13,616 nucleotides of DNA from HGM04593 sp045636545 (GCA_045636545.1 JAZTXR010000044.1:1-13616), one strand, 5' to 3'. Shown: positions 1 to 6,969, counted from the stretch's first letter. Made by a program: numbers and translations. Notes: generated by a model not told the origin, from the letters alone.

Positions 1-103
1 CGTGCGTATTCTGCACCAGCTGACACAGCCTGCCGACCACCCGGTAAACATCTATCACCCCGAAGGAGAGTATCTGAAAGGATTGGTATTGTACGTTGAA
101 TAA
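1..103 (+). CDS. 3' end of an unidentified gene
   Basis: An open frame enters from the left edge and ends at a TAA at 101-103, giving about 33 residues that end in GLVLYVE. The stop lies well before the L31 promoter, so this is the end of a separate upstream gene. No motif in this short tail identifies a family and no function is offered. No clear intrinsic terminator is visible between this stop and the next promoter, so transcripts may run on. Confidence 0.55.
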   Translation, partial: VRILHQLTQPADHPVNIYHPEGEYLKGLVLYVE

Positions 104-176
104 ACAGAATTTGCGAGTTTATACACACAAAACAGCAAAAACAGCATAAAAACATCAATATTTTAGGCGTAAAGAT

Positions 177-207
177 TTTGCAACATTAAAAATATTTACT
201 AATTTTG
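177..207 (+). promoter_or_regulatory. Bacteroides-type housekeeping promoter of L31 gene
   Basis: TTTG at 177-180 is followed by a 19-base spacer and TAATTTTG at 200-207. This matches the -33/-7 consensus TTTG...TAnnTTTG of the Bacteroides primary sigma factor. Transcription would start near 213-216, leaving a leader of about 60 bases before the ATG at 274. Confidence 0.8.
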
Positions 208-273
208 CGCCCCGAAAGCCTATATACATTGATTGTTAACGGCATATAAAGAATTTAATAATAATAAGAAACA

Positions 274-528
274 ATGAAAAAAGACATCCATCCCGCAGCT
301 TATCGTCCGGTTGTATTCAAGGACATGTCAAATGGCGACTGTTTCCTATCACAGTCAACATGCAACACTAAAGAGACTATCGAATTCGAAGGTGAGACCT
401 ACCCATTGATCAAGCTTGAGATCTCCAACACTTCTCACCCATTCTACACTGGTAAGGCAAAGTTGGTCGACACAGCAGGTCGTGTGGACAAGTTCATGAG
501 CCGTTACAGCAAGACTTTGAAGAAGTAA
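274..528 (+). CDS. rpmE2: 50S ribosomal protein L31, type B
   Basis: Encodes an 84-residue protein of the large ribosomal subunit. The start MKKDIHPAAYRPVVF, the central NTSHPFYTGK segment and the end DKFMSRYSKTLKK are typical of the type B (zinc-free) L31 branch. The CxxC zinc-binding pairs of type A L31 are absent; the only cysteines are in the DCFLSQSTC stretch. In many bacteria the zinc-free paralogue is induced during zinc limitation, but here the gene sits behind a housekeeping-type promoter and no Zur-like operator is evident, so it may be the organism's ordinary L31. Codon choice (GGT, AAG, CAC) resembles that of other highly expressed genes such as ppdK in this window. A terminator follows immediately. 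Confidence 0.95.
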   Translation: MKKDIHPAAYRPVVFKDMSNGDCFLSQSTCNTKETIEFEGETYPLIKLEISNTSHPFYTGKAKLVDTAGRVDKFMSRYSKTLKK

Positions 529-550
529 TCGAACTCGACGATTTATATAA

Positions 551-577
551 AAGGTGTATCTCGGTACACCTTTTTTT
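551..577 (+). terminator. Intrinsic terminator of the L31 gene
   Basis: An 8-bp perfect stem (AAGGTGTA at 551-558 with TACACCTT at 565-572) encloses a 6-base loop and runs into seven T's (571-577). It is 22 bases past the L31 stop codon and only 28 bases before the nuclease start codon. Confidence 0.9.
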
Positions 578-605
578 ATGCCAAAGAGCGAACAACAGCA
601 ACTCC

Positions 606-1502
606 ATGAAGAAAGCACTCCTTGCACTACTCGCACTTACATTACTGGTTTCGTGCAACGAAACAGGTAGCAACGATGCGCCGGTCATTGACCCGAGCAA
701 CAAAAATGCCAACACCCGGCACAGCGGCAAGCATGCCACACGCATTGAAATTCCCGCAATAGAGAGCAGCGATATTTTCCTCTCCCACACAACAACCCGC
801 AACGGCAAGGAGAACGTCACCTACAGCATAGCCCACAACCCCGCGCGCAAGCACTGCCGCTGGACTGCATTCACATTCGATGCAAGCAACAGAGCCATAA
901 GCTGGAAACGCGACAACTGGGACCACACCGAGTGGGAGGGCGACCCGTTCCAACCCTGCCCCGACATGCCGGATGAATACGTAATGACCAAGAGCGAGAT
1001 TAACCACAACGGTTTTGTACGCGGTCACATTGTTGCATCATACGACCGCGTATATTCAAAGGATGCCAACGAGCAGACATTCTACTACAGCAACATTTCG
1101 CCCATGTACAGCCGTTTCAACACCGGCGCGTGGAATGACTGCGAAGGCCTTGTACAAGGATGGGGGCGCAACAGCGGTTTCTGCGATACACTTTATGTTG
1201 TAAAAGGCGGCACAATACGTGAGGGCGAATACCGCACTGTTGGCAGTTGCCCCACAGTCCCAGACTACTACTTCATGGCTCTGCTGTGCCTGAAGAACAA
1301 CACCTATAAAAGCATAGGCATGCTCTTCAAGCACGTCAACGGCAACAGCCAGACCGAGGTATGCTCAATAGATTTCCTTGAGCGCTTCACCGGCATCGAT
1401 TTTTTCTGCAACATCCCCGACAAGGTGGAGAACATCACAGAGAGACAGTACAACACAGGGCTTTGGAGTGGTCTCTATAATTACATTGAAGCTGAGGAGT
1501 GA
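606..1502 (+). CDS. DNA/RNA non-specific endonuclease family lipoprotein
   Basis: Encodes a 298-residue exported nuclease of the beta-beta-alpha-metal Serratia nuclease family (Endonuclease_NS). The N-terminus is a lipoprotein signal with lipobox LVSC, so Cys17 would be lipidated. The family's active-site pattern is intact. RGH at 139-141 supplies the catalytic His141; SNISPMYSRFNTGAWNDCE at 162-180 supplies metal-binding Asn172 and Glu180. The spacings (His to Asn 31, Asn to Glu 8) match the family (30 and 8 in Serratia nuclease). Such enzymes cut DNA and RNA without sequence preference using a single Mg ion. As an anchored envelope protein it probably degrades extracellular or periplasmic nucleic acid for nutrition, though this is inference. 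It contains nine cysteines after the lipidated one, so disulfides are possible. It is flanked by terminators on both sides and has no obvious promoter. Confidence 0.9.
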   Translation: MKKALLALLALTLLVSCNETGSNDAPVIDPSNKNANTRHSGKHATRIEIPAIESSDIFLSHTTTRNGKENVTYSIAHNPARKHCRWTAFTFDASNRAISWKRDNWDHTEWEGDPFQPCPDMPDEYVMTKSEINHNGFVRGHIVASYDRVYSKDANEQTFYYSNISPMYSRFNTGAWNDCEGLVQGWGRNSGFCDTLYVVKGGTIREGEYRTVGSCPTVPDYYFMALLCLKNNTYKSIGMLFKHVNGNSQTEVCSIDFLERFTGIDFFCNIPDKVENITERQYNTGLWSGLYNYIEAEE

Positions 1503-1523
1503 ACTCCCGGAGGTAGCACTGAT

Positions 1524-1565
1524 AAAAAAGTTGGAAAAATCGAAATGATTTTTTCAACTTTTTTT
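1524..1565 (+). terminator. Strong intrinsic terminator after the nuclease gene
   Basis: An 18-bp stem with one G-U pair (1524-1541 with 1547-1565, loop GAAAT at 1542-1546) has an A-rich left arm and a T-rich right arm, so it could terminate transcription from both directions. It isolates the nuclease gene from the sigma factor operon, whose promoter begins 10 bases after the hairpin. Confidence 0.9.
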
Positions 1566-1574
1566 GTTTCCTTG

Positions 1575-1600
1575 TGTAACAATTTGTATTTTCATCCGTC
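1575..1600 (+). promoter_or_regulatory. Probable autoregulated ECF sigma promoter
   Basis: TGTAAC at 1575-1580, a spacer of exactly 16 bases and CGTC at 1597-1600 form a classic group IV (ECF) sigma promoter, with the AAC-type -35 and CGTC -10 elements seen in many self-regulated ECF operons. Transcription would start near 1606-1609, about 30 bases before the GTG at 1639. The likely user is the sigma factor encoded immediately downstream. No TAnnTTTG housekeeping element is evident here. Confidence 0.75.
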
Positions 1601-1638
1601 TTATAGGTGGAAAGCAACCACAGATAACACAAAACAAG

Positions 1639-2124
1639 GTGACACACGACGAATTCAAAAAGCGGTTCATGCCGCTGCAGCAGATGCTCTATCGCGAGGC
1701 ATACAGAATGCTTTGCGACAGGTTTGAGGCGGAGGATGCCGTGCAGAACCTTTACATGAAACTGTGGGAGAAAAGAGAGGAGGCAAAAACCCTTGCTGCA
1801 CCCGAGGCCTACTGCCGCACACTGCTCAGGAACATCTGCATCGACCGATGGCGGCAGTTGAGGGCACACGATGGCGACGAACAGATTGAGACCGAAGAGA
1901 TTGCTGTCTACACCCCGCCCGAAACAGACAAGAAAGAGGCCGAAGAGTGCCTGCAGCACTTCCTCACCGGCCTGCCCGGGGTGCAACAGAAGATAATACA
2001 GATGAAGATGAACGGCTGCACGTTCGAGGAGATTGAAAAAGTGACAGGCCTGCAGCAGACAAACATCAGGGTTATAATCTCAAGAGTGCGAAAAAGATTC
2101 AGAGAGTTTTACGACAATATATAA
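1639..2124 (+). CDS. ECF-family RNA polymerase sigma-70 factor
   Basis: Encodes an alternative sigma factor of 161 residues from the GTG at 1639. The sigma-2 region is at about residues 9-76 and includes AEDAVQNLYMKLWEKREE, the region 2 helix that contacts core polymerase and the -10 element. The sigma-4 region is at about 104-155, with a helix-turn-helix around FEEIEKVTGLQQTNIRVIISRVRKR that reads the -35. An ATG at 1564 would add 25 residues, but it lies in the preceding terminator and upstream of the ECF promoter, so it is not expected to be translated from this operon's transcript. Starting VTHDEFKKRFMPL also fits the usual Bacteroidetes ECF N-terminus. It heads a five-gene operon and is followed 11 bases later by its likely anti-sigma factor. 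Confidence 0.92.
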   Translation: MTHDEFKKRFMPLQQMLYREAYRMLCDRFEAEDAVQNLYMKLWEKREEAKTLAAPEAYCRTLLRNICIDRWRQLRAHDGDEQIETEEIAVYTPPETDKKEAEECLQHFLTGLPGVQQKIIQMKMNGCTFEEIEKVTGLQQTNIRVIISRVRKRFREFYDNI

Positions 2125-2126
2125 TT

Positions 2127-2132
2127 AAGGAG
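2127..2132 (+). promoter_or_regulatory. Shine-Dalgarno-like site for the anti-sigma gene
   Basis: AAGGAG lies three bases before the ATG at 2136. Purine-rich ribosome sites this clear are scarce elsewhere in the window. It supports the ATG start and suggests efficient reinitiation after the sigma gene stop at 2122-2124. The spacing is shorter than ideal. Confidence 0.5.
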
Positions 2133-2135
2133 TTT

Positions 2136-2705
2136 ATGGAAGATTTCAGATTAAGAATGATGATTGAGCAGTTCTTCGACGCTGTGCTCACAGCCGAGGA
2201 GGAGCGCGAGCTTTGTCGCTATCTTCGCGAGAACGATGTTCCGGCCGAACTCCAAGCGAACAAGGAGATGATTCTGGCCTTTTGTCGTGAAGATGAGGAG
2301 GTAGAACTGCCCAACGGTGCAGCCATGCGACTTGAGGCAATGATAGACACTCTTGCCGAGAAGAGCACACCGGCTACGAGAGACGAGAAGAACGTAACAG
2401 AAACACGCAAGCGCATTATTGCCATCCCGCGAATAATGCGTTACAGTTCAGCCGCGGCAGCAGTGATTGCATGCTTGCTGACTGCCGAATATTGGTTGCC
2501 TGCAACAACACAGCGAAGCAGCGAGGCCGTGGCTTTTGACACGGAGCGCGACACATTTGACAACCCCGAGGACGCAATGCGTTGCCTGGAGGCTGCATTC
2601 AACGATATAAGCCTTGCGGTAAACTCCACGCAGAATAACCTGAAGGAGATTGAAGCAATACTTGGAGCATCAATAAAAATGAGTAAAAACAACAATAATA
2701 TATAA
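2136..2705 (+). CDS. Probable membrane anti-sigma factor
   Basis: Encodes 189 residues with one membrane segment at about 103-121 (SSAAAAVIACLLTAEYWLP). The N-terminal 100 residues would face the cytoplasm and the C-terminal 68 the periplasm. The start FRLRMMIEQFFDAVLTAEEERELCRYL resembles the short N-terminal helix-loop-helix of Bacteroidetes anti-sigma proteins found beside ECF factors, with the pattern 'Ff-G-tt-eEE--L--yf'. The periplasmic part carries DNPEDAMRCLEAAFNDISLAVN at about 142-163, which also recurs in such proteins. There is no zinc-finger (HxxxCxxC) motif and no FecR domain, so this is neither a ZAS-type anti-sigma nor a TonB-linked FecR regulator. By position and topology it probably holds the sigma factor at the membrane until an envelope signal arrives. 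That role is inferred. Confidence 0.72.
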   Translation: MEDFRLRMMIEQFFDAVLTAEEERELCRYLRENDVPAELQANKEMILAFCREDEEVELPNGAAMRLEAMIDTLAEKSTPATRDEKNVTETRKRIIAIPRIMRYSSAAAAVIACLLTAEYWLPATTQRSSEAVAFDTERDTFDNPEDAMRCLEAAFNDISLAVNSTQNNLKEIEAILGASIKMSKNNNNI

Positions 2706-2711
2706 GGGAAT

Positions 2712-3227
2712 ATGAAACGGAAGTTATTTATAATGCTGACGCTGATGTTCACAGTGCTGGGCGCGTGGTCCACACCACCCCAGCAACCCCAAAAGAGCGA
2801 AGCCGAAAAATTCGTGCAGAGCCTGGCAAAGATAAAATCGGACGAAATAAGCTATGCCTACATCTCGGCCAATATGTTCAAGCAACTTTTTATCAAAACA
2901 GACCTTGACGAAGAAATGCAAGAGTCAATCTCGTTCATTAAGTCACTGAAAAGCCTACGTCGCTTTTTCACGAACGGCAAGCAGGGATACGACGCAATGA
3001 AAACCGCCCTGCAACCGTTCCTGCAGGAGAAAGAGGAGGTTATGGGCATGACACTGATGGCGTCGAACAGGGACGGTGGTGGAATGGTGGCCATATACTC
3101 CGGGCTGGGGAACACCATGGTAGTGACCGACTATGGCAACAACGAGACAATTACAGTGGTGTTTGTTGCAGGACTCTCCTACGAGTCATTTATGGAGTTC
3201 AACGATTTGGGTATTGATTTTTATTGA
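2712..3227 (+). CDS. Exported DUF4252-type protein
   Basis: Encodes 171 residues beginning with a signal peptide (about residues 1-20, MKRKLFIMLTLMFTVLGAW). There is no lipobox cysteine, so cleavage by signal peptidase I is expected. The mature part resembles the DUF4252 family found in Bacteroidetes ECF operons: an early ISYAYISANMFKQL segment (about 46-59), then a helix-strand module YDAMKTALQPF...MGMTLMASNRDGG...TITVVFVAGLSYESF (93-160). The molecular function of the family is unknown. The gene is six bases behind the anti-sigma gene, so it is co-transcribed. It could be a target of the sigma factor or part of the signal-sensing arm. The next protein contains two diverged relatives of residues 93-154. 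Confidence 0.72.
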   Translation: MKRKLFIMLTLMFTVLGAWSTPPQQPQKSEAEKFVQSLAKIKSDEISYAYISANMFKQLFIKTDLDEEMQESISFIKSLKSLRRFFTNGKQGYDAMKTALQPFLQEKEEVMGMTLMASNRDGGGMVAIYSGLGNTMVVTDYGNNETITVVFVAGLSYESFMEFNDLGIDFY

Positions 3228-3239
3228 TAAAAAGATTCT

Positions 3240-4667
3240 ATGATGAAAAAGATACTGTTCACACTTACAACACTTCTCTTTGCCACCGGCTGCCTGACGG
3301 CACAGGAAATCACCAACACGGAACTGAAGAAATTCGTGGAAGAACTGAGAACCCCGGGATGCGGCCCGCGCAACGAGACAAAAAAGGAGGAAAAGGGAAT
3401 TTACCACATAAACTCAGTCAACGAGGATAGCTACAAGGCATTCCGTGCGGTAATAGAGAAATATGACATCTACTTTGCCGAGGAGATTTTCGGTATGGAG
3501 CTGATGTTCAACACAAGAGAAGGCGGCAGCCAGACAATAATATTCCAGGGCGACATTTATGGCTTGGCAATAATAGACAATGCGCACTCACTTGATTTGT
3601 CTGTTACAATTGTCAAAGGCTCGGCCGCAAAACTCTTTTTTGGGATTAGAGAGACCGGAGATGTAGAAATACACTCACACGAAGTCTATTTCAACAACCG
3701 CAATGGCGATGTACATATCGGCGAGTCGAGCATAACAGTTGAAGAGCCGGCAGAACTTATAGACATTTCAGAGGCCGAAAGCATTGAAAGAAGGATTCCG
3801 GCAGATATCAGCCTGGAGCTCTTTGACCACTATATGCCAATGATTCAAGAACTCAAAAGGAGGGCACAAAATGCCACCAACAAAGAGCAACTCAAGATGT
3901 TGAAGACAAGTGCCGACTCGATACGTGACGTGTGGGAAGCCGAAATACAATGCCTGGAGAATTTAATGGAAAAAGTAGAATCGCCGGGAAGAGCAAAAAT
4001 CCCCTGCACGGGAAAGATGATGATTGTAATCCCAAAGGGCACAAAGCAAGGCTTGTATGAATGGATAAACAGCACCGGAATATGCCGTACCGAGGGACAG
4101 GAGACCAACTTCATTTTAGCAACCGACATTGCAGCATTCGCAGCAACAAAGGCAAAGCAAACGCAAACATCATACAGCTTGCAAGGATATTCCAACGAGA
4201 TGAAAGCCATATTTGCCAACGAAGTGCCAGGCGGAGAACCGGTCTACATCTACCGCCGCTCTACAACCACCGCGGGTTACGAAACAATGAAGAAGGACCT
4301 TGAACAGTTCTTCTACCTCGATGGCAAGAACAAGAATCACAGATATAAAGGTTTTGGAGCAATAGAGAGGATAGACACCGAGGAGTACTGTTTCCTGCAC
4401 CTTTACGATGGCAGCACCTCAATTCTCATCTATGACAGCCCTGCCGATAAGCATTGCCAGATGGACATCATCGTCGGTGGTGTCGAACTGTTCAACGATG
4501 CGGTGAATGACATAAGCATTGACCACGAGAAAGGACATGCCACAAAACGCAACATCATCATACGCGACGGCGATGTGGACTTTATTGACAGCGAAGTTGA
4601 AATAAACGGTGTCACATACGACTGCGGAGTTCACTTCACAACAGGATATATGAAAAAATTAAAATGA
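3240..4667 (+). CDS. Exported protein with two DUF4252-like modules
   Basis: Encodes 475 residues. The signal sequence contains FATGC, a possible weak lipobox (Cys18), but ALTAQ-like signal peptidase I cleavage just after it is also possible, so anchoring is uncertain. Residues 65-127 (YKAFRAVIEKY...GMELMF...TIVKG) align with residues 93-154 of the preceding DUF4252 protein. Residues 347-414 (YETMKKDLEQFF...YCFLHLYDG...MDIIVGG) repeat the pattern. Each module is followed by a strand-rich tail containing GDV (NGDVHIGESSITVE near 155-168; DGDVDFIDSEVEING near 443-457). Between them lies a charged, probably helical linker with coiled-coil character (about 197-247). The ATG at 3243 is an equally possible start. 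The gene is 12 bases after the previous one and part of the same operon. Function is unknown. Confidence 0.75.
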   Translation: MMKKILFTLTTLLFATGCLTAQEITNTELKKFVEELRTPGCGPRNETKKEEKGIYHINSVNEDSYKAFRAVIEKYDIYFAEEIFGMELMFNTREGGSQTIIFQGDIYGLAIIDNAHSLDLSVTIVKGSAAKLFFGIRETGDVEIHSHEVYFNNRNGDVHIGESSITVEEPAELIDISEAESIERRIPADISLELFDHYMPMIQELKRRAQNATNKEQLKMLKTSADSIRDVWEAEIQCLENLMEKVESPGRAKIPCTGKMMIVIPKGTKQGLYEWINSTGICRTEGQETNFILATDIAAFAATKAKQTQTSYSLQGYSNEMKAIFANEVPGGEPVYIYRRSTTTAGYETMKKDLEQFFYLDGKNKNHRYKGFGAIERIDTEEYCFLHLYDGSTSILIYDSPADKHCQMDIIVGGVELFNDAVNDISIDHEKGHATKRNIIIRDGDVDFIDSEVEINGVTYDCGVHFTTGYMKKLK

Positions 4668-4689
4668 AATGAAATAAAAAAATATAATT

Positions 4690-5673
4690 ATGAAAAAGAG
4701 GATTTTATCAAGCTTACTTATAGCTTTTGCATTTGCAATAACAGCATTTGCACAGACAACAGCACTGGTGGCATACGAAGGCGGATACTTCATAAAAAAC
4801 GGTGACAATTGGACCGAATACCGTCCACAGGACAAGGCCGAGCCATGGAACGAGTACAAACAGTATAAAGAGAACGACACATTCTATTTTCTCGACAGTA
4901 AACGTTGCCGCGTATCGGTTCCCAAATTGGCGTGTGACAAGATTTTCGTGGACCGCGAGAAGAATGGTAATTGGCAAGTAGTCTACAACACAATCAGTGT
5001 ATACCCCATGTGTCCCGACGGCAATGGACTGTTCTATTGCTACAAAGGTACAAGCACCGAATATGAAGGTTACTTTGTACGTGGCAACGGCAAATGGAAG
5101 GAGTATCGCCCTAACATGAAACGTGGAGTGTGGGCCGAGTTTGATGAGGTCGGAGAGGACGACACGCATTTTGTGTTGGAAAGCAAGTACAACACGGTGC
5201 TGGTACCCAAGACAACAGAGTACCGTTTTATAATAACCAAGCACGACAACAGCAGTTGGCGCGGAGGCTATGCAACTGCTGCAATATATGACACATCGGC
5301 AAAGAATGTCGGCTACTTCAACTACAAGCTTGACTACCAGAAGACATTCGTGGCAAAAAGAGGCAATAACTACAAGCAGACAAAGAACAGCTGCAGCATC
5401 AGTTTCGATACCAGAGGAAGCATTGATATAATATGCGATGACAAACATGTACACACTGTATACAGCAGCATAAAGCTTGAGAGATACGAGGGTGAGCTTG
5501 CGATACACATTACCATAGACAAGAAAAACAACATCTGGATTCTGAACCGTGACCAGTGTATCATCGAGTGCAAGAAGCGCAGAAAGACAATGCTACTGGG
5601 ATGCAGCAACACCAAAGCCTACACTGAACTGAAGGACATACTCAGAATAAAGCCAATAATAATCAGGAAATAA
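4690..5673 (+). CDS. Exported protein with a duplicated 75-residue repeat
   Basis: Encodes 327 residues with a signal peptide ending near AFAQ (residues 19-22). Residues 31-105 and 126-200 are tandem repeats of equal length that align without gaps at about one third identity. Shared positions include GYF, W.EYRP, K...W.E, DT, L.SK, V.VPK, and the ends NGNW/NSSW and Y.T..(V/I)Y. A third GYF near 208-210 may open a decayed third unit, after which the C-terminal 120 residues are a different, strand- and lysine-rich region. The repeat is loosely reminiscent of WG or beta-propeller-like repeat proteins, but no family is recognised. It is the last gene of the operon, 22 bases behind its neighbour, and is therefore probably made under ECF sigma control. 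Function is unknown. Confidence 0.75.
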   Translation: MKKRILSSLLIAFAFAITAFAQTTALVAYEGGYFIKNGDNWTEYRPQDKAEPWNEYKQYKENDTFYFLDSKRCRVSVPKLACDKIFVDREKNGNWQVVYNTISVYPMCPDGNGLFYCYKGTSTEYEGYFVRGNGKWKEYRPNMKRGVWAEFDEVGEDDTHFVLESKYNTVLVPKTTEYRFIITKHDNSSWRGGYATAAIYDTSAKNVGYFNYKLDYQKTFVAKRGNNYKQTKNSCSISFDTRGSIDIICDDKHVHTVYSSIKLERYEGELAIHITIDKKNNIWILNRDQCIIECKKRRKTMLLGCSNTKAYTELKDILRIKPIIIRK

Positions 5674-5705
5674 GCAAGTATTAGTATTTACTGCAACCAT
5701 TATAA

Positions 5706-5750
5706 GAAGCCGTTTGAACAGGCTTGAATATTGCTTGTTCAAACGGTTTC
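5706..5750 (+). repeat. Large inverted repeat (hairpin) after the ECF operon
   Basis: 5706-5723 pairs with 5733-5750 around a 9-base loop. The core CCGTTTGAACA / TGTTCAAACGG is perfect for 11 bp, and the stem extends on both sides with G-U pairs. It has no T tail of its own. A second hairpin with a T run follows at once. It may stabilise the operon's 3' end or add to termination. Confidence 0.85.
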
Positions 5751-5772
5751 AGGGGCATTCTATGCCTTTTTT
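5751..5772 (+). terminator. Intrinsic terminator ending the ECF operon
   Basis: GGCAT at 5754-5758 and ATGCC at 5762-5766 form a short stem with a TCT loop, extended by G-U and A-T pairs, followed by six T's (5767-5772). It stands directly behind the large hairpin at 5706-5750, making a double-hairpin ending. It separates the ECF operon from the lipoprotein gene at 5802. Confidence 0.7.
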
Positions 5773-5801
5773 CAGACAATTAATCTACAACGAAAAGAAT
5801 T

Positions 5802-6950
5802 ATGAGAAAGTTTTTATTCACATTCACAGCTGTTGCGACACTGCTTTCACCCACACTGGTATCATGCGACGACAAAGAGAGTTACACTCCCTGCAGAATT
5901 GAAATAACAGCCGAAGGATGCGGTCGTGTCCAGTTCGAGGGATATCACGGCAATGTACAGCTCTACAACCCGAAAAACGAGGTTGTTGTCATTGCCCACC
6001 CCGATTATGGTTACAGTTTCAAGGGATGGTACGAAAAAGAGGCAGACAAGCCGGTCTGCACAGAAAGAAGATATGCTTTCACAGCCGACGAAAACCTGTT
6101 GCTCACTGCACGCTTTGTTAATAAAACGTACTCCATCAGCATAAGCAGTACGCAGGGCGGCAGCGTATGCTTTGAAGACGAAACAGAAACATCCTTGACA
6201 TTGCCATGCGGCAAAGAAATTACAGCCGTTGCAAAGGCCGATGACGATTACACATTCATTGGCTGGTACAGGAAAAATACCACCCCCGCAAGCCCGCAGC
6301 CGCATTACACCTTCACGGCCGTCGAAGATATTGAACTGATTGCAAGGTTCGACAAGAAACAGTTCATCAACGGGCACGAATATATTGACCTTGACCTGCC
6401 AAGCGGAACCTTGTGGGCAACCTGCAATGTAGGAGCCTTGAGCCCTGAGGAGTACGGCGGTTACTACGCCTGGGGTGAAACAGAAGAGAAGAGCGACTAC
6501 TCATGGGAGAGCTACAAATGGTGCAACGGCAGCAGTAGCACAATGACCGGATACTGCACAGAAAGCATTTACGGCACCGTCGACAACAAGACCGTTCTTG
6601 AAGCAGAGGATGATGTCGCACACACCAGATGGGGCGGCAACTGGAGAATGCCCACATGCAATGAACAACAGGAATTGATCGACAACTGCACCTGGAGCCC
6701 GGGAAAGTTGAACGGAACAGACGGCTACTGGGTAACAAGCAAAAGCAATGGCAAGAGCATATTCCTGCCTGCCGCCGGCTGCCGACAAGGAAAAGAGACC
6801 AACTACTGCGGGATATTCGGTTACTATTGGTCTGGGACAACACGCAATGACAACAGCAGCGCATACAGCATACGCTTCTATAACAACTACGTCAACAAGG
6901 AGGAATACGGACGTTTTACAGGCTTCACTGTACGCCCCGTATGCAATTAA
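5802..6950 (+). CDS. Surface lipoprotein: two InlB-like repeats plus FISUMP domain
   Basis: Encodes 382 residues. The lipobox LVSC gives lipidated Cys22, and the following DDKE resembles the acidic lipoprotein export signal that sends Bacteroidetes lipoproteins to the cell surface. Two divergent InlB/Listeria-Bacteroides-type repeats follow at about 31-105 and 110-183. Each ends in the hallmark pattern F.GWY...(Y.FTA.E...L.ARF). Residues 191-382 match the Fibrobacter succinogenes major paralogous (FISUMP) domain: EYIDLDLPSGTLWATCNVGA, GGYYAWGETE, GGNWRMPT, YWSGT and the closing GFTVRPVCN. Both modules are common in adhesin-like surface proteins of gut Bacteroidales, so a role in binding host or matrix ligands is plausible but not shown. 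It lies behind a double terminator, and no clear promoter of either type was found upstream. It may be a single gene or a weak read-through member of the ECF operon. Confidence 0.85.
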   Translation: MRKFLFTFTAVATLLSPTLVSCDDKESYTPCRIEITAEGCGRVQFEGYHGNVQLYNPKNEVVVIAHPDYGYSFKGWYEKEADKPVCTERRYAFTADENLLLTARFVNKTYSISISSTQGGSVCFEDETETSLTLPCGKEITAVAKADDDYTFIGWYRKNTTPASPQPHYTFTAVEDIELIARFDKKQFINGHEYIDLDLPSGTLWATCNVGALSPEEYGGYYAWGETEEKSDYSWESYKWCNGSSSTMTGYCTESIYGTVDNKTVLEAEDDVAHTRWGGNWRMPTCNEQQELIDNCTWSPGKLNGTDGYWVTSKSNGKSIFLPAAGCRQGKETNYCGIFGYYWSGTTRNDNSSAYSIRFYNNYVNKEEYGRFTGFTVRPVCN

Positions 6951-6969
6951 TGCAGACAAGATACAAGAT

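Noticed and set aside
1564..1638. Upstream 25-residue extension of the sigma factor
   Set aside because: It starts in the previous gene's terminator T tract and spans the ECF promoter, and its residues do not fit the family's N-terminus.
4668..4689. Separate promoter for the exported repeat protein
   Set aside because: The 22-base gap is AT-rich but holds neither a TAnnTTTG nor a TGTAAC/CGTC pair, so operon transcription is preferred.
4714..5508. Long minus-strand open frame of 264 codons
   Set aside because: It lies wholly antisense to the exported repeat protein, which has a signal peptide and internal repeats, while the antisense product is a cysteine- and valine-rich shadow with no motif.
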